From assembly GCF_019200975.1 (NCBI RefSeq), contig NZ_JAHTMR010000016.1, forward strand, positions 83,102 through 147,101: a DNA stretch of 64,000 nucleotides, given 5' to 3'. Position 1 is the stretch's first letter. Each line of letters opens with the position of its first letter. The notes beneath the pieces were generated by a model. It worked only from the letters and a program-made list of their open reading frames with translations, was not told the DNA's origin and did not search any database. The translations under genes and the position numbers were made by a program. Shown here piece by piece: positions 56,322 to 64,000 of this stretch. The stretch comes from Pseudomonas sp. PD9R. Its GTDB lineage: Bacteria > Pseudomonadota > Gammaproteobacteria > Pseudomonadales > Pseudomonadaceae.

Positions 56322-57155
56322 TCAACTCGCCGTCTGAGCCTGCGCTACACGCTCTCGCTGCTCATGCTTTTGCAGCACCGGCACGTCCAGGCGCGCTCGC
56401 CCATAGAACGCCAACGCCGTCAGCAAACACGCCAGCCACACAAAAATCCCGGCCCAGAAGGTGTGGGACATGTAGTGCCAGCCTTGCAGAACACGCGTGG
56501 TGCCGTAGATGAAACCGAGCAGCAGCGAGCCGTACATGATCGCTTTGGAGAAGCGCCAGCGATAACGACGTGCAACGAAGTACAACGCCAGCATGGTGAA
56601 ACCACCCGAGGCATGCCCGCCCGGCCAGCAACGGCCATCGCCCGCCTCCTTGAACAACTGGAAGTTGTTGTACCACTCCATATGGGCAATTTTGCCACCG
56701 TAGAGCGTCGTTTCAATCGGGCAATACACGCTGGTGTGCGATTTGAGGAAGTGGATCACACCGGTGCAAATAGCGAATGCGAACACCACAAACAAAAAAT
56801 CCCGACGGTGGTCATAGGCAAAGCGAAGCACCGGGGCGGCTTTGATGCGCTCCAGAAAATTGCCCAGGCGTGGATGCTTTTGCGGGTTGGTCATTGGCCA
56901 GACAAACGACAGTATCGCCCCGATCAAAGCGATTTCAGCGGTCCAGTTCGGAATGATGCGCGCCCATTTGTGGGTGAGCTTTTCAAAAAAATGAACCTTG
57001 TCCAGCGGAAAGGTCTGGGTAATCGGGTCATAAAACATGTTGCTGAATGCGATGTCGATTTTGGTCATGTCGAACATCAGGAACACCACGGCCGCGCAGG
57101 CCAGTGGAATACCGAAATTCACCCAGTAAAAGCGGTAATTGGAAGTGGTCAGCAT
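56322..57155 (-). CDS. PAP2-family membrane phosphatase (lipid-phosphatase type)
   Basis: This 277-residue membrane protein has six hydrophobic segments and the PAP2 motifs: K-x6-CP in LKSHTSVYCP (Arg of the usual K-x6-RP is Cys here), the second motif CWPGGHASGG near residue 195 and the third GTTRVLQGWHYMSHTFWAG. PAP2 enzymes act on lipid phosphates such as undecaprenyl pyrophosphate or lipid A phosphates. ATG 57155 has AGGA upstream. It follows the Ais-like gene by 26 bases on the same strand. Confidence 0.85.
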   Translation of the reverse strand: MLTTSNYRFYWVNFGIPLACAAVVFLMFDMTKIDIAFSNMFYDPITQTFPLDKVHFFEKLTHKWARIIPNWTAEIALIGAILSFVWPMTNPQKHPRLGNFLERIKAAPVLRFAYDHRRDFLFVVFAFAICTGVIHFLKSHTSVYCPIETTLYGGKIAHMEWYNNFQLFKEAGDGRCWPGGHASGGFTMLALYFVARRYRWRFSKAIMYGSLLLGFIYGTTRVLQGWHYMSHTFWAGIFVWLACLLTALAFYGRARLDVPVLQKHEQRERVAQAQTAS

Positions 57156-57181
57156 TGTGCGTCCTGATCCGGAGTGTGAAT

Positions 57182-57853
57182 TCATTCGTTCGCCAGCGAA
57201 GGCCAGTCCGACGCTTCGATATAGCCGAGCATACGCGGCGTCTGTGGCGTTTCGGCGGAAATAAACAACGAAGCGCCGTAACCCAGGGTAGAGCCAGGCA
57301 ACTTGAGGTCTTTTTCCAGTTGCGCCATGCATTCGCTGTGAGTCACCAGAATCAGGTTGCGCCCGGCCACCTTGTGCGCCAAAGCGTCACGCAGCATGGT
57401 GCCCTTGCAACTGATCAACCAATCCTCACCGGTGCCGACCTTGTTGAACATGTAACTGGCTGTCTGAGCGGCACGCATGATCGGGCTGTTGTAAATGTCG
57501 GCGTTGCTCAATCCCAGTTGCTCGAACTGTGCACCGACAGCCACTGCAACGCTGCGCGAACGATCGGTGATGCCGTCGCTGCCAATCAGGCAGGCCGCGC
57601 TGGAGTGATCGCAGCGCTCAACATGGCGCACCAGCACGATCATGTCACCCTTGGCCCAACCCGACAGCATCGCCTGTGCGCCCGACACGTTGCCATGGGC
57701 CAGATCCGGCACGGCAGCAGGTCGCAGCAGAAACACGGTCAAAGGAATCACCAGCAACGCCGAGGCCAGCACCACCGTCGCATTGCGATAACGGGCAAGC
57801 CAGCTCAGATTGATCGAGCGTTTTACTCCAAACAGACTCAGTCTCAATTCCAC
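57182..57853 (-). CDS. Ais/PmrG-like histidine phosphatase
   Basis: This 223-residue protein has an N-terminal membrane anchor (NATVVLASALLVIPLTVFLL) and a histidine-phosphatase domain. The catalytic RH sits in IVLVRHVERCDHSSAACL followed by SDGITDRS, matching the Ais/PmrG pattern RHAERC-x-S...C-L-x-x-x-x-GIT; the second His is in LILVTHSECM. Ais removes heptose phosphate from LPS core in enterics. GTG 57853 is preferred because GAGGCGG lies six bases upstream; ATG 57874 and 57886 are alternatives. It is coupled with the PAP2 gene. Confidence 0.78.
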   Translation of the reverse strand: MELRLSLFGVKRSINLSWLARYRNATVVLASALLVIPLTVFLLRPAAVPDLAHGNVSGAQAMLSGWAKGDMIVLVRHVERCDHSSAACLIGSDGITDRSRSVAVAVGAQFEQLGLSNADIYNSPIMRAAQTASYMFNKVGTGEDWLISCKGTMLRDALAHKVAGRNLILVTHSECMAQLEKDLKLPGSTLGYGASLFISAETPQTPRMLGYIEASDWPSLANE

Positions 57854-57959
57854 ATCAAGCCGCCTCGCCGGCATGCACCACTTCATTTGATGCCGCGAGG
57901 GTAGAGAGACGGGCGTAGGAAGGTAGTGAAACGATTGTGAAAAAAAGCTTAAGAGCACG

Positions 57960-58040
57960 ATCAAAAGATCGCAGCCTTCGGCAGCGCCGACGTAGAAATA
58001 CGATTCATGTAGGCGTTGCCGAAGGCTGCGATCTTTTGAT
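57960..58040. repeat. Inverted repeat, family A, second copy
   Basis: Arms 57960-57988 and 58012-58040 match at 28 of 29 bases, starting ATCAAAAGATCGCAGCCTTC. It belongs to the same family as 22669-22742. Unusually it lies in a divergent gap, between the starts of the Ais-like gene and the chemoreceptor. Confidence 0.85.
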
Positions 58041-58181
58041 GTTGATCTATCGCGACAAAATCCTTTCAGCTCTCGTGATTGCTGCCGATAACCCTCTGCT
58101 ACACCGCTTGCTGGCTCCCAAAAACAACAATCTTCCAGCCATCCGACGATCAAGAAGCAACACGTTCCTGGAGGAATTTTG

Positions 58182-60101
58182 ATGAATAGCTGGTTCGGCA
58201 ACATCAGCGTGAACCTGAAACTGGGCCTGGGCTTTGGCCTGGTCCTGGCACTGACCTGCGTCCTCGCCCTGACCGGCTGGACCAGCCTGGGCAGTCTGAT
58301 TGACCGCAGCAACTGGATGAGCGACATCACCCAGCTCAATGCCGGCCTGACCAAGTTGCGCGTGGTGCGCCTGCAATACATGCTGACCAACGGCGACGAA
58401 ACCGCCGCCCAGAGCGTGCAGACCACCCTCGAAGCCTTCTCGGCCCAGCAGCAAGCCCTGCTGGTGAAGTTCAAGAGCCCGGAAAACCTCAAGCTGCTCA
58501 AAGAACAAGGCGACGTCATCGACGCCTATAAAGCGTCCCTGAGCAAAATGCGCGGTGCCTACCGTGCCGGCAACAGCGCGCGCGATGTCATGAGCGCCAA
58601 CGCCGAAACCGCCAACTCACTGATCAACGCCCTCAATACCCGTGTACAACAACTGCCACCAAGCGATCAGCGTTTCGAACAATTCCAGGCCATCACCGCC
58701 GCCAAGGAAGCGTTCTTGCTGGCCCGCTACGAAGTGCGTGGCTACACCGCGACCACCAACGCCGAAACCGAGCAAAAGGCCGTCGCCCAACTGGACGCCG
58801 CCATCGCCAGTCTGAAACAGCTCAACGTGCATTTCGCTGACGTTCAGCCAGACGCTGTGCGTCAACTGGAAACCGCGTTGGGCAACTACCGCAGTGCCTT
58901 GCAGGCTTACAAAACCGCGAACAGCGATGTCGTGCAGTCGCGCAAGGAAATGACCGACCAGGGTGCCGCCATCGTCAGCCTGAGTGACGCGTTGTATCAG
59001 ATTCAACTCGACCGCCGCGATGCCGAAAGCGCCAAGGCGCAGACTCTGCAACTGGTCAGCACCTTGCTGGCATTGTTGGTTGGCATCATTGCCGCTGTGG
59101 TTATCACCCGGCAGATCACCGGCCCGCTGCGCGATACCCTCGCCGTGGTCGATCGAATCGCCAGCGGCGACTTGTCCCACGACGTCCAGGTGACGCGCCG
59201 CGACGAACTCGGCGTGTTGCAGCAGGGCATCGCACGCATGGGCGTGACCCTGCGCGATCTGATTACCGGCATCCGCGACGGCGTGACCCAGATCGCCAGC
59301 GCCGCCGAAGAGTTGTCGGCCGTGACCGAGCAAACCAGCGTCGGGGTCAACAACCAGAAAGTCGAGACCGATCAGGTCGCCACCGCCATGCACGAGATGA
59401 CTGCCACCGTGCAGGAAGTCGCACGCAATGCCGAGCAAGCTTCGCAGGCCGCCGCTGCTGCGGACGGTGAAGCGCGTGAAGGTGACAAGGTGGTTGGCGA
59501 AGCCATCGCCCAGATCGAACGCCTGGCCAACGAAGTGGTGCGCTCTACCGAAGCCATGGGCGTGCTGCAACAGGAAAGCGACAAGATCGGCAGCGTCATG
59601 GACGTGATCAAGGCCGTGGCCGAACAGACCAATCTGCTGGCACTCAACGCCGCGATTGAAGCGGCCCGCGCCGGTGAAGCCGGTCGTGGTTTTGCCGTGG
59701 TGGCCGACGAAGTGCGTGGCCTGGCCCAGCGCACGCAAAAATCCACCGAGGAAATCGAAGGCCTGGTGGCCGGCCTGCAGAACGGCACCCAGCAAGTGGC
59801 GAACGTGATGAACAACAGTCGCGCCCTGACCGACAGCAGCGTAGCCCTGACCCGCAAGGCCGGCGCTTCACTGGAAAGCATCACCCGCACGGTGTCCAAC
59901 ATCCAGTCGATGAACCAGCAGATCGCCGCTGCCGCTGAACAGCAAAGCGCCGTGGCCGAGGAGATAAGCCGCAGCATCATCAACGTGCGCGATGTGTCCG
60001 AACAGACCGCTGCGGCCAGCGATGAAACCGCTGCGTCCAGTGTGGAACTGGCGCGGTTGGGCAATCAGTTGCAGATGATGGTGAGCCACTTCCGCGTTTG
60101 A
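58182..60101 (+). CDS. Methyl-accepting chemotaxis protein with HBM-type sensor domain
   Basis: This 639-residue transmembrane chemoreceptor has membrane segments at about 11-32 and 288-310. The periplasmic part (about 35-287, roughly 250 residues, all helical) fits the helical bimodular (HBM) sensor family, as in McpS-type receptors for organic acids. A HAMP domain (TRQITGPLRDTLAVVDRIASGDL) and the signalling domain follow, with the hairpin tip VAEQTNLLALNAAIEAARAG. It lacks the C-terminal CheR pentapeptide. ATG 58182 has GGAGG well placed. The ligand is unknown. Confidence 0.92.
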   Translation: MNSWFGNISVNLKLGLGFGLVLALTCVLALTGWTSLGSLIDRSNWMSDITQLNAGLTKLRVVRLQYMLTNGDETAAQSVQTTLEAFSAQQQALLVKFKSPENLKLLKEQGDVIDAYKASLSKMRGAYRAGNSARDVMSANAETANSLINALNTRVQQLPPSDQRFEQFQAITAAKEAFLLARYEVRGYTATTNAETEQKAVAQLDAAIASLKQLNVHFADVQPDAVRQLETALGNYRSALQAYKTANSDVVQSRKEMTDQGAAIVSLSDALYQIQLDRRDAESAKAQTLQLVSTLLALLVGIIAAVVITRQITGPLRDTLAVVDRIASGDLSHDVQVTRRDELGVLQQGIARMGVTLRDLITGIRDGVTQIASAAEELSAVTEQTSVGVNNQKVETDQVATAMHEMTATVQEVARNAEQASQAAAAADGEAREGDKVVGEAIAQIERLANEVVRSTEAMGVLQQESDKIGSVMDVIKAVAEQTNLLALNAAIEAARAGEAGRGFAVVADEVRGLAQRTQKSTEEIEGLVAGLQNGTQQVANVMNNSRALTDSSVALTRKAGASLESITRTVSNIQSMNQQIAAAAEQQSAVAEEISRSIINVRDVSEQTAAASDETAASSVELARLGNQLQMMVSHFRV

Positions 60102-60131
60102 CGATTAGTCAGCGCTGAATCACAAAACCAT

Positions 60132-60195
60132 TCGCGGGCAAGCCTCGCTCCTACAGGTCTAGCGATAACCCTGTAGGAGCGAGGCTTGCCCGCGA
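60132..60195. repeat. Inverted repeat, family B, second copy
   Basis: Perfect 25-base arms at 60132-60156 and 60171-60195, containing GTAGGAGCGAGGCTTGCCCG, are separated by 14 bases. It is a compact REP pair between the convergent chemoreceptor and toxin genes and may terminate either. Confidence 0.88.
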
Positions 60196-60222
60196 GGGCG
60201 ATTTAACCGGCAGTAAAGCCCC

Positions 60223-60642
60223 TCAGGCTTCCCACGGATTGATCACCTCCAATCCGGAAAACTCGAAGTCCCGAACATTGCGGGTGGCTATCGGAGCACC
60301 GTGGTTTCGACAGACAGCGGCAATCTGTGCATCGGCCATCGACACCGCTCGCCCTTTTGCTTCACAACCGGCTACCAGCGTCGCGTACTCGACAGCGGCG
60401 TGGACATCAAAAGGCAATATCCGGCCGGCAAAGTCCTCTTCAAACATCGCCATCACATGCGCTTCAAGTTTTTGTTTGCGCTTGCCGGAGGGGAGCCGGG
60501 CGATGCCATGGAGAATTTCCGCCACAGTCACAGCACTTATTGCCAACTTCATTGCCGGTTGTGCATCCACCCAGGCAAGGACTTGAGTGTCAGGCTCAAC
60601 CCGCATGAACTCTGAAAGAACGTTGGTATCGAGCACTATCAT
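60223..60642 (-). CDS. fitB: FitB/VapC-type PIN-domain toxin
   Basis: This 139-residue PIN ribonuclease toxin begins MIVLDTNVLSEFMR with the first catalytic Asp, has the Glu in SAVTVAEILHGIARL, and the acidic MADAQIAAVCRNHG near residue 101 that completes the Mg2+ site. FitB is the closest well-known family member (LDTNVLSE). The ATG overlaps the antitoxin stop by four bases, the normal toxin-antitoxin coupling. The gene looks intact. Confidence 0.9.
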   Translation of the reverse strand: MIVLDTNVLSEFMRVEPDTQVLAWVDAQPAMKLAISAVTVAEILHGIARLPSGKRKQKLEAHVMAMFEEDFAGRILPFDVHAAVEYATLVAGCEAKGRAVSMADAQIAAVCRNHGAPIATRNVRDFEFSGLEVINPWEA

Positions 60643-60884
60643 TCGGAGAAGTCCACCGCAGTCGCTTTCTCCTGCCGTGCCGGAAGATCGAGATCAACTC
60701 CGCCGCATGCACTGAAGCGGTTGCGGATTCTGCTGCCGAGCCCACCCGCACGATCCACAGTATTCAAAGCTCTTCCCAGAATAAGACGAGCTTCTTCTTC
60801 CATCGAGTGTCCGTTGTGCGCGGCTGCAATTCTCAGTTGCTCTTTGATCTGATCATCGAGGTTTCGAATTGTGATGCTGGCCAT
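60639..60884 (-). CDS. fitA: FitA-type ribbon-helix-helix antitoxin
   Basis: This 80-residue antitoxin has an N-terminal ribbon-helix-helix DNA-binding domain (ASITIRNLDDQIKEQLRIAAAHNGHSMEEEARLIL) and a C-terminal extended tail that would bind the toxin. ATG 60884 has AGGAGG five bases upstream. An 11-bp perfect inverted repeat lies just upstream, as expected for autoregulation by the antitoxin-toxin complex. Confidence 0.9.
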   Translation of the reverse strand: MASITIRNLDDQIKEQLRIAAAHNGHSMEEEARLILGRALNTVDRAGGLGSRIRNRFSACGGVDLDLPARQEKATAVDFSE

Positions 60885-60893
60885 GATGCCTCC

Positions 60894-60919
60894 TGCAATC
60901 AATGAAATCATTGATTGCA
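60894..60919. promoter_or_regulatory. Probable fitAB operator (inverted repeat)
   Basis: TGCAATCAATG and CATTGATTGCA are perfect 11-base arms spaced by AAAT. They begin 10 bases upstream of the antitoxin ATG. RHH antitoxins of the FitA type bind such inverted repeats. Confidence 0.8.
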
Positions 60920-60967
60920 AACTAGCACATCATGCTTCAGTAGAATTTATCTAACCGCCGAACGGCT

Positions 60968-61336
60968 CTAAACGCTTATCGCATTAGTAAACACCAACCG
61001 ATTCCCGAACGGATCGCTGACAGTCATGTCCTGGCTGCCCCACGGCATCGCTTGAATCTGTGGGTGCGCGAACTTGTATTCCTTGGCCAGCAATTGCTGC
61101 TGGAACGCTTCCAGTTCATCGGTCTCGATGCGCAGTGCCGAGCCCGGCGTGGCATCGCCGTGGTGTTCGGACAGATGCAGCACGCATTCACCCCGCGAGA
61201 CTTGCAGATACAACGGGAAGTTGGCTTCAAAGCGGTGCTGCCAGTCGATCTTGAATCCGAGGAAGTCGACGTAGAATTCCACAGCCTTGATTTCATCGAA
61301 GATCCGCAGGATCGGGGTGGTTTTGCCGAAGCTCAT
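60968..61336 (-). CDS. Glyoxalase/bleomycin-resistance fold protein
   Basis: This 122-residue protein has the VOC (vicinal oxygen chelate) fold. ILRIFDEIKAVEFYVDFLGFKIDWQHRF opens it, and DMTVSDPFGNRLVFT closes it with the usual NRL/F strand. Similar proteins include glyoxalase I, dioxygenases and bleomycin-binding proteins, so no activity can be named. The ATG at 61336 is preferred over the adjacent TTG. Confidence 0.82.
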   Translation of the reverse strand: MSFGKTTPILRIFDEIKAVEFYVDFLGFKIDWQHRFEANFPLYLQVSRGECVLHLSEHHGDATPGSALRIETDELEAFQQQLLAKEYKFAHPQIQAMPWGSQDMTVSDPFGNRLVFTNAISV

Positions 61337-61455
61337 CAAGTTGCTCCCAGACTGAAATAGCCCGGAGTGTAGTCGGGCTGTACGTCAGCAATTCGGCTTG
61401 GTGATGGCTTTCTTTAATCTCAATGTGCCATCACTGTGACGCAGTACCCGAATTG

Positions 61456-62913
61456 TCATTGAAAACCGTCGCGCAAATCCCCTTCCCGCGCCAGAAACCG
61501 CCCTTCTCGGCGGCCGTTCGCCTGACCGTCGCGGTAACTCAGAACACCGTTGATCCACACGCCCTCGATGCCTTCGGCTGCTCGCTGTGGATCATTGAAA
61601 TCCGCCACATCGCGAATGGTCGCCGGGTCGAACAACACCAGGTCAGCCCAATGCCCTTCGCGGATTTCGCCCCGCTCTTTCAAGCCGAACCGCGCGGCCG
61701 ACAACCCAGTCATTTTGTGTACCGCGGTGTGCAGCGGAAACAGTCCTACGTCACGGCTGAAATGTCCGAGCACACGGGGGAATGCGCCCCACAAGCGTGG
61801 ATGCGGAAACGGGTCTTCCGGTAAGCCGTCGGAGCCAACCATCGACAAGGGATGCGCGAGGATTCTTCGCACATCCGCCTCGTCCATCCCGTAATACACC
61901 GCGCCAGCCGGTTGCAGCTGGCGGGCGGCATCGAGCAGCGACAGGTTCCATTCGGCGGCGATGTCCACCAGGTCGCGACCGCCCATTTCCGGGTGCGGCG
62001 TGGACCATGTGATGGTGATGCGGTGAGCGTCGGTGACTTGCTTGAGATCCAGGGTCGACGAGCTCGCCGCATAGGGATAGCAATCGCAGCCCACTGGGTG
62101 GGTTTTTGCGGCGTGTTCGAGGGACGCCAGCAGTTGCGGACTACGCCCCCAGTTACCGGCACCGGCACACTTAAGGTGGGAAATGATCACCGGAGATTTT
62201 GCGTGACGGCCGATCTGAAAGGCTTCATCCATGGCCTCCAGCACCGGCTCGAATTCGCTGCGCAAATGGGTGGTGTAGACCGCGCCAAATGCCGTCAGCT
62301 CTTCGGTCAATTGCATGACTTCCTCAGTGGACGCCGAGAACGCGCTGGCGTAGGCCAGACCGGTGGACAAGCCCAGCGCGCCAGCCTCAAGGCTTTCACG
62401 CAGTTGCTCGCGCATCGCAGAGATCTCATCGGCAGTGGCGGTGCGAAACAGGTCATCGAGATGATTGCTGCGCAGCGCGGTATGGCCCACCAGCGCAGCC
62501 ACATTCAGCGTGGTATTCGCTGCTTCGACCGCGGCGCGATAGTCGCTGAACTTTGGGTAAACAAACGCAGCCGAGGTGCCGAGCAGGTTCATCGGGTCCG
62601 GCGGATCGCCGCGCAAACTGACCGGCGAAGCGCTGATTCCGCAGTTGCCGACGATCACCGTGGTCACGCCCTGGCTGAGCTTGGGCAGCATCTGCGGCTG
62701 GCGAATGACCACCGTGTCGTCATGGGTGTGCACATCGATAAAACCCGGCGCCAATACATGGCCGGCAGCGTCGATTTCTTCAGTGGCATGGGCATCGCGC
62801 AAGTCACCGATGCGATCAATGCGCCCGTTCAGAATCGCCACGTCGGCGGGGTAACCAGAGCTGTTGCTGCCGTCGATGATCAGGGCATTGCGAATCAGCG
62901 TGTCGTACATCAT
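61456..62913 (-). CDS. N-acyl-D-amino acid deacylase (D-aminoacylase)
   Basis: This 485-residue amidohydrolase removes acyl groups from N-acyl-D-amino acids. Zinc-binding and catalytic features are visible: GFIDVHTHDD near residue 63, the Cys of IVGNCGISASP, THLRSE, SHLKCAG and the catalytic Asp in MVGSDGLPEDPFPHPR. ATG 62913 has GGGAG six bases upstream and sits two bases beyond the stop of the RpiR-type gene. The neighbouring regulator and GntP permease suggest a small catabolic operon. Confidence 0.93.
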   Translation of the reverse strand: MMYDTLIRNALIIDGSNSSGYPADVAILNGRIDRIGDLRDAHATEEIDAAGHVLAPGFIDVHTHDDTVVIRQPQMLPKLSQGVTTVIVGNCGISASPVSLRGDPPDPMNLLGTSAAFVYPKFSDYRAAVEAANTTLNVAALVGHTALRSNHLDDLFRTATADEISAMREQLRESLEAGALGLSTGLAYASAFSASTEEVMQLTEELTAFGAVYTTHLRSEFEPVLEAMDEAFQIGRHAKSPVIISHLKCAGAGNWGRSPQLLASLEHAAKTHPVGCDCYPYAASSSTLDLKQVTDAHRITITWSTPHPEMGGRDLVDIAAEWNLSLLDAARQLQPAGAVYYGMDEADVRRILAHPLSMVGSDGLPEDPFPHPRLWGAFPRVLGHFSRDVGLFPLHTAVHKMTGLSAARFGLKERGEIREGHWADLVLFDPATIRDVADFNDPQRAAEGIEGVWINGVLSYRDGQANGRREGRFLAREGDLRDGFQ

Positions 62914-62914
62914 G

Positions 62915-63775
62915 TCAGTCTCCCAGCGGCAAGTGATCGTCGCCGCCGCGGTAATCGTCCAGGGCGAGTTTGATCCGCCGCAGACGTTCTTGATTGTCTT
63001 CAGGATTAGCCAGTGCCAGCTCGGTGGCAAGCACATCGATGGCGAGCAGCATGCCGTAGCGCGCCGCCGTCGGTTTGTAGATGAATGAGGTTTCGGCGCT
63101 TTGCAGCGGCAATACGATATCGGCCAGTTGCGCCAGTGGCGAATCGCCGCGAGTGATGGCCAGAATGCGTGCGCCGTAGTTGCGCGCCAGTTCTACCGTT
63201 TCCAGCAACTCGGGCGTAATGCCGGTCAGCGAGCAGACGATCACCACGTGCTCGGCGCTCAGGCTGGAGGCGGTAATACGCATCATCACCGCGTCGTGGC
63301 ACACCGCAATCGGGTAGCCAAGCCGCACCAGGCGCACTTGCAGTTCATCGCTGCACAAGGTCGAGCAGCCGCCCATGCCGAAGGCGTGAATCATCCGCGC
63401 CTTGCCCAGCAGTTTCACCGCGTCGGCGAAGCGTGACTCATCGAAAGCCGATAGATGCTGACGCAAGGTCGATTCGATATCGCCAACGATCTGTCCGTAA
63501 AACGCCGATTGATCGGGCGTGCCCGCCGGGTCTAGAAAACGACTGCCCACACCGCTGGCCTGGGCCAGTTGCAGGCGCAGGTCACGCAAATCGCGACAGC
63601 CCACCGTACGGGCAAAACGCGACAGCGTGGCGGTGCTGACTTCGGCCCGCTGCGCCAATTCATCAAGGCTGGCCGCAGATGCAAAGCCCACGTCGTCGAG
63701 CATCAGCCGGGCGATACGTCCTTCCCCAGCGCTGAAGGAATCCTGGCGGGCGCGGATCTGGTAGAGGATGTCCAT
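62915..63775 (-). CDS. RpiR/MurR-family transcriptional regulator
   Basis: This 286-residue regulator has an N-terminal RpiR helix-turn-helix (ASLDELAQRAEVSTATLSRFARTVGCRDLRDLRL) and a C-terminal SIS sugar-isomerase-fold domain (ARMIHAFGMGGCSTLCSDELQVRLVRLG, then VVIVCSLTGITPELLETVELARNYGARILAITR). The ligand is probably a D-amino acid derivative or related compound, judged only from neighbours. It lies between the deacylase and a GntP permease on one strand. Confidence 0.9.
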   Translation of the reverse strand: MDILYQIRARQDSFSAGEGRIARLMLDDVGFASAASLDELAQRAEVSTATLSRFARTVGCRDLRDLRLQLAQASGVGSRFLDPAGTPDQSAFYGQIVGDIESTLRQHLSAFDESRFADAVKLLGKARMIHAFGMGGCSTLCSDELQVRLVRLGYPIAVCHDAVMMRITASSLSAEHVVIVCSLTGITPELLETVELARNYGARILAITRGDSPLAQLADIVLPLQSAETSFIYKPTAARYGMLLAIDVLATELALANPEDNQERLRRIKLALDDYRGGDDHLPLGD

Positions 63776-63790
63776 GGCAGGCGACTCCGG

Positions 63791-64000
63791 CTAAATCAGG
63801 TAAGAAAGGCCCACGGTCAGACCGAAAGCGACGAGCGAAATGATGGTTTCGAGCACGGTCCAGGTCTTGAAGGTCTGGGCCACGGTCATGTTGAAGTATT
63901 CCTTGATCAACCAAAAGCCGCCGTCGTTGACGTGCGAAAAGATCACCGAGCCCGCGCCTGTCGCCAGCACCAGCAATTCCGGGTGCGGATAGCCCAGACC
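63791..64000 (-). CDS. GntP-family permease (partial, C-terminal end)
   Basis: Only the last 69 residues are inside the window. They contain two hydrophobic segments and the GAGSVIFSHVNDGGFWLIKEYFNMTVAQTFKTWTVLET stretch typical of the end of gluconate/D-serine (GntP/DsdX) permeases. It likely imports the substrate of the deacylase group. The start lies beyond base 64000. Confidence 0.88.
   Translation of the reverse strand, partial: GLGYPHPELLVLATGAGSVIFSHVNDGGFWLIKEYFNMTVAQTFKTWTVLETIISLVAFGLTVGLSYLI

Overview
The window is chromosomal DNA from a Pseudomonas, most likely the P. fluorescens group. The evidence is the gene order from secG through tpiA, glmM, folP, ftsH, rlmE, yhbY, greA, carBA, dapB, dnaJ, dnaK and grpE to recN, fur and bamE, the protein sequences themselves, the REP-type repeats between genes, and a pel locus carrying an upstream pelX epimerase. 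Coding density is high. I see no prophage, insertion sequence, CRISPR array, rRNA or tRNA gene; the only RNA gene recognised is ssrA (tmRNA).

Layout. 1-22.7 kb is core housekeeping DNA: protein export, glycolysis, amino-sugar and folate synthesis, FtsH protease, rRNA methylation, transcript cleavage factor GreA, carbamoyl-phosphate and lysine synthesis, the DnaKJ-GrpE chaperones under a clear sigma-32 promoter, recN with a LexA box, fur, bamE, rnfH-ratA, an amino-acid/Na+ symporter and smpB. 22.7-31.4 kb is a lactate-use locus: the regulator lldR reads away from lldP-lldE-lldF-lldG-dld, with a perfect palindromic operator between them. 31.6-32.5 kb holds a small secreted protein and ssrA. 32.8-46.0 kb is a complete Pel exopolysaccharide operon (pelA-G) plus pelX, with the catalytic residues of PelA and the c-di-GMP site of PelD intact. 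46.2-50.1 kb has four accessory single genes (isochorismatase-like, secreted unknown, YeeE/YedE transporter, DUF2252). 50.2-54.3 kb is an iron cell-surface-signalling unit: Fur box, FecI-type sigma factor, FecR-type anti-sigma factor and a TonB receptor with a signalling domain. 54.5-57.9 kb joins an ArnT-like glycosyltransferase with convergent PAP2 and Ais-like phosphatases, suggesting envelope lipid modification. 58.2-64 kb has a chemoreceptor, a FitAB/VapBC-type toxin-antitoxin pair with an inverted-repeat operator, a glyoxalase-fold protein, and a D-aminoacylase/RpiR regulator/GntP permease group that runs off the end.

The genes form self-contained modules (chaperones, lactate oxidation, Pel synthesis, siderophore uptake, N-acyl-D-amino acid use). 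No clearly unprecedented system was found. The most useful leads are regulatory: a terminator-type hairpin with an overlapping short ORF before a TTG-started carA, a symmetric divergent -10 palindrome between rlmE and yhbY, the lld and fitAB operators, and the ArnT/PAP2/Ais cluster.
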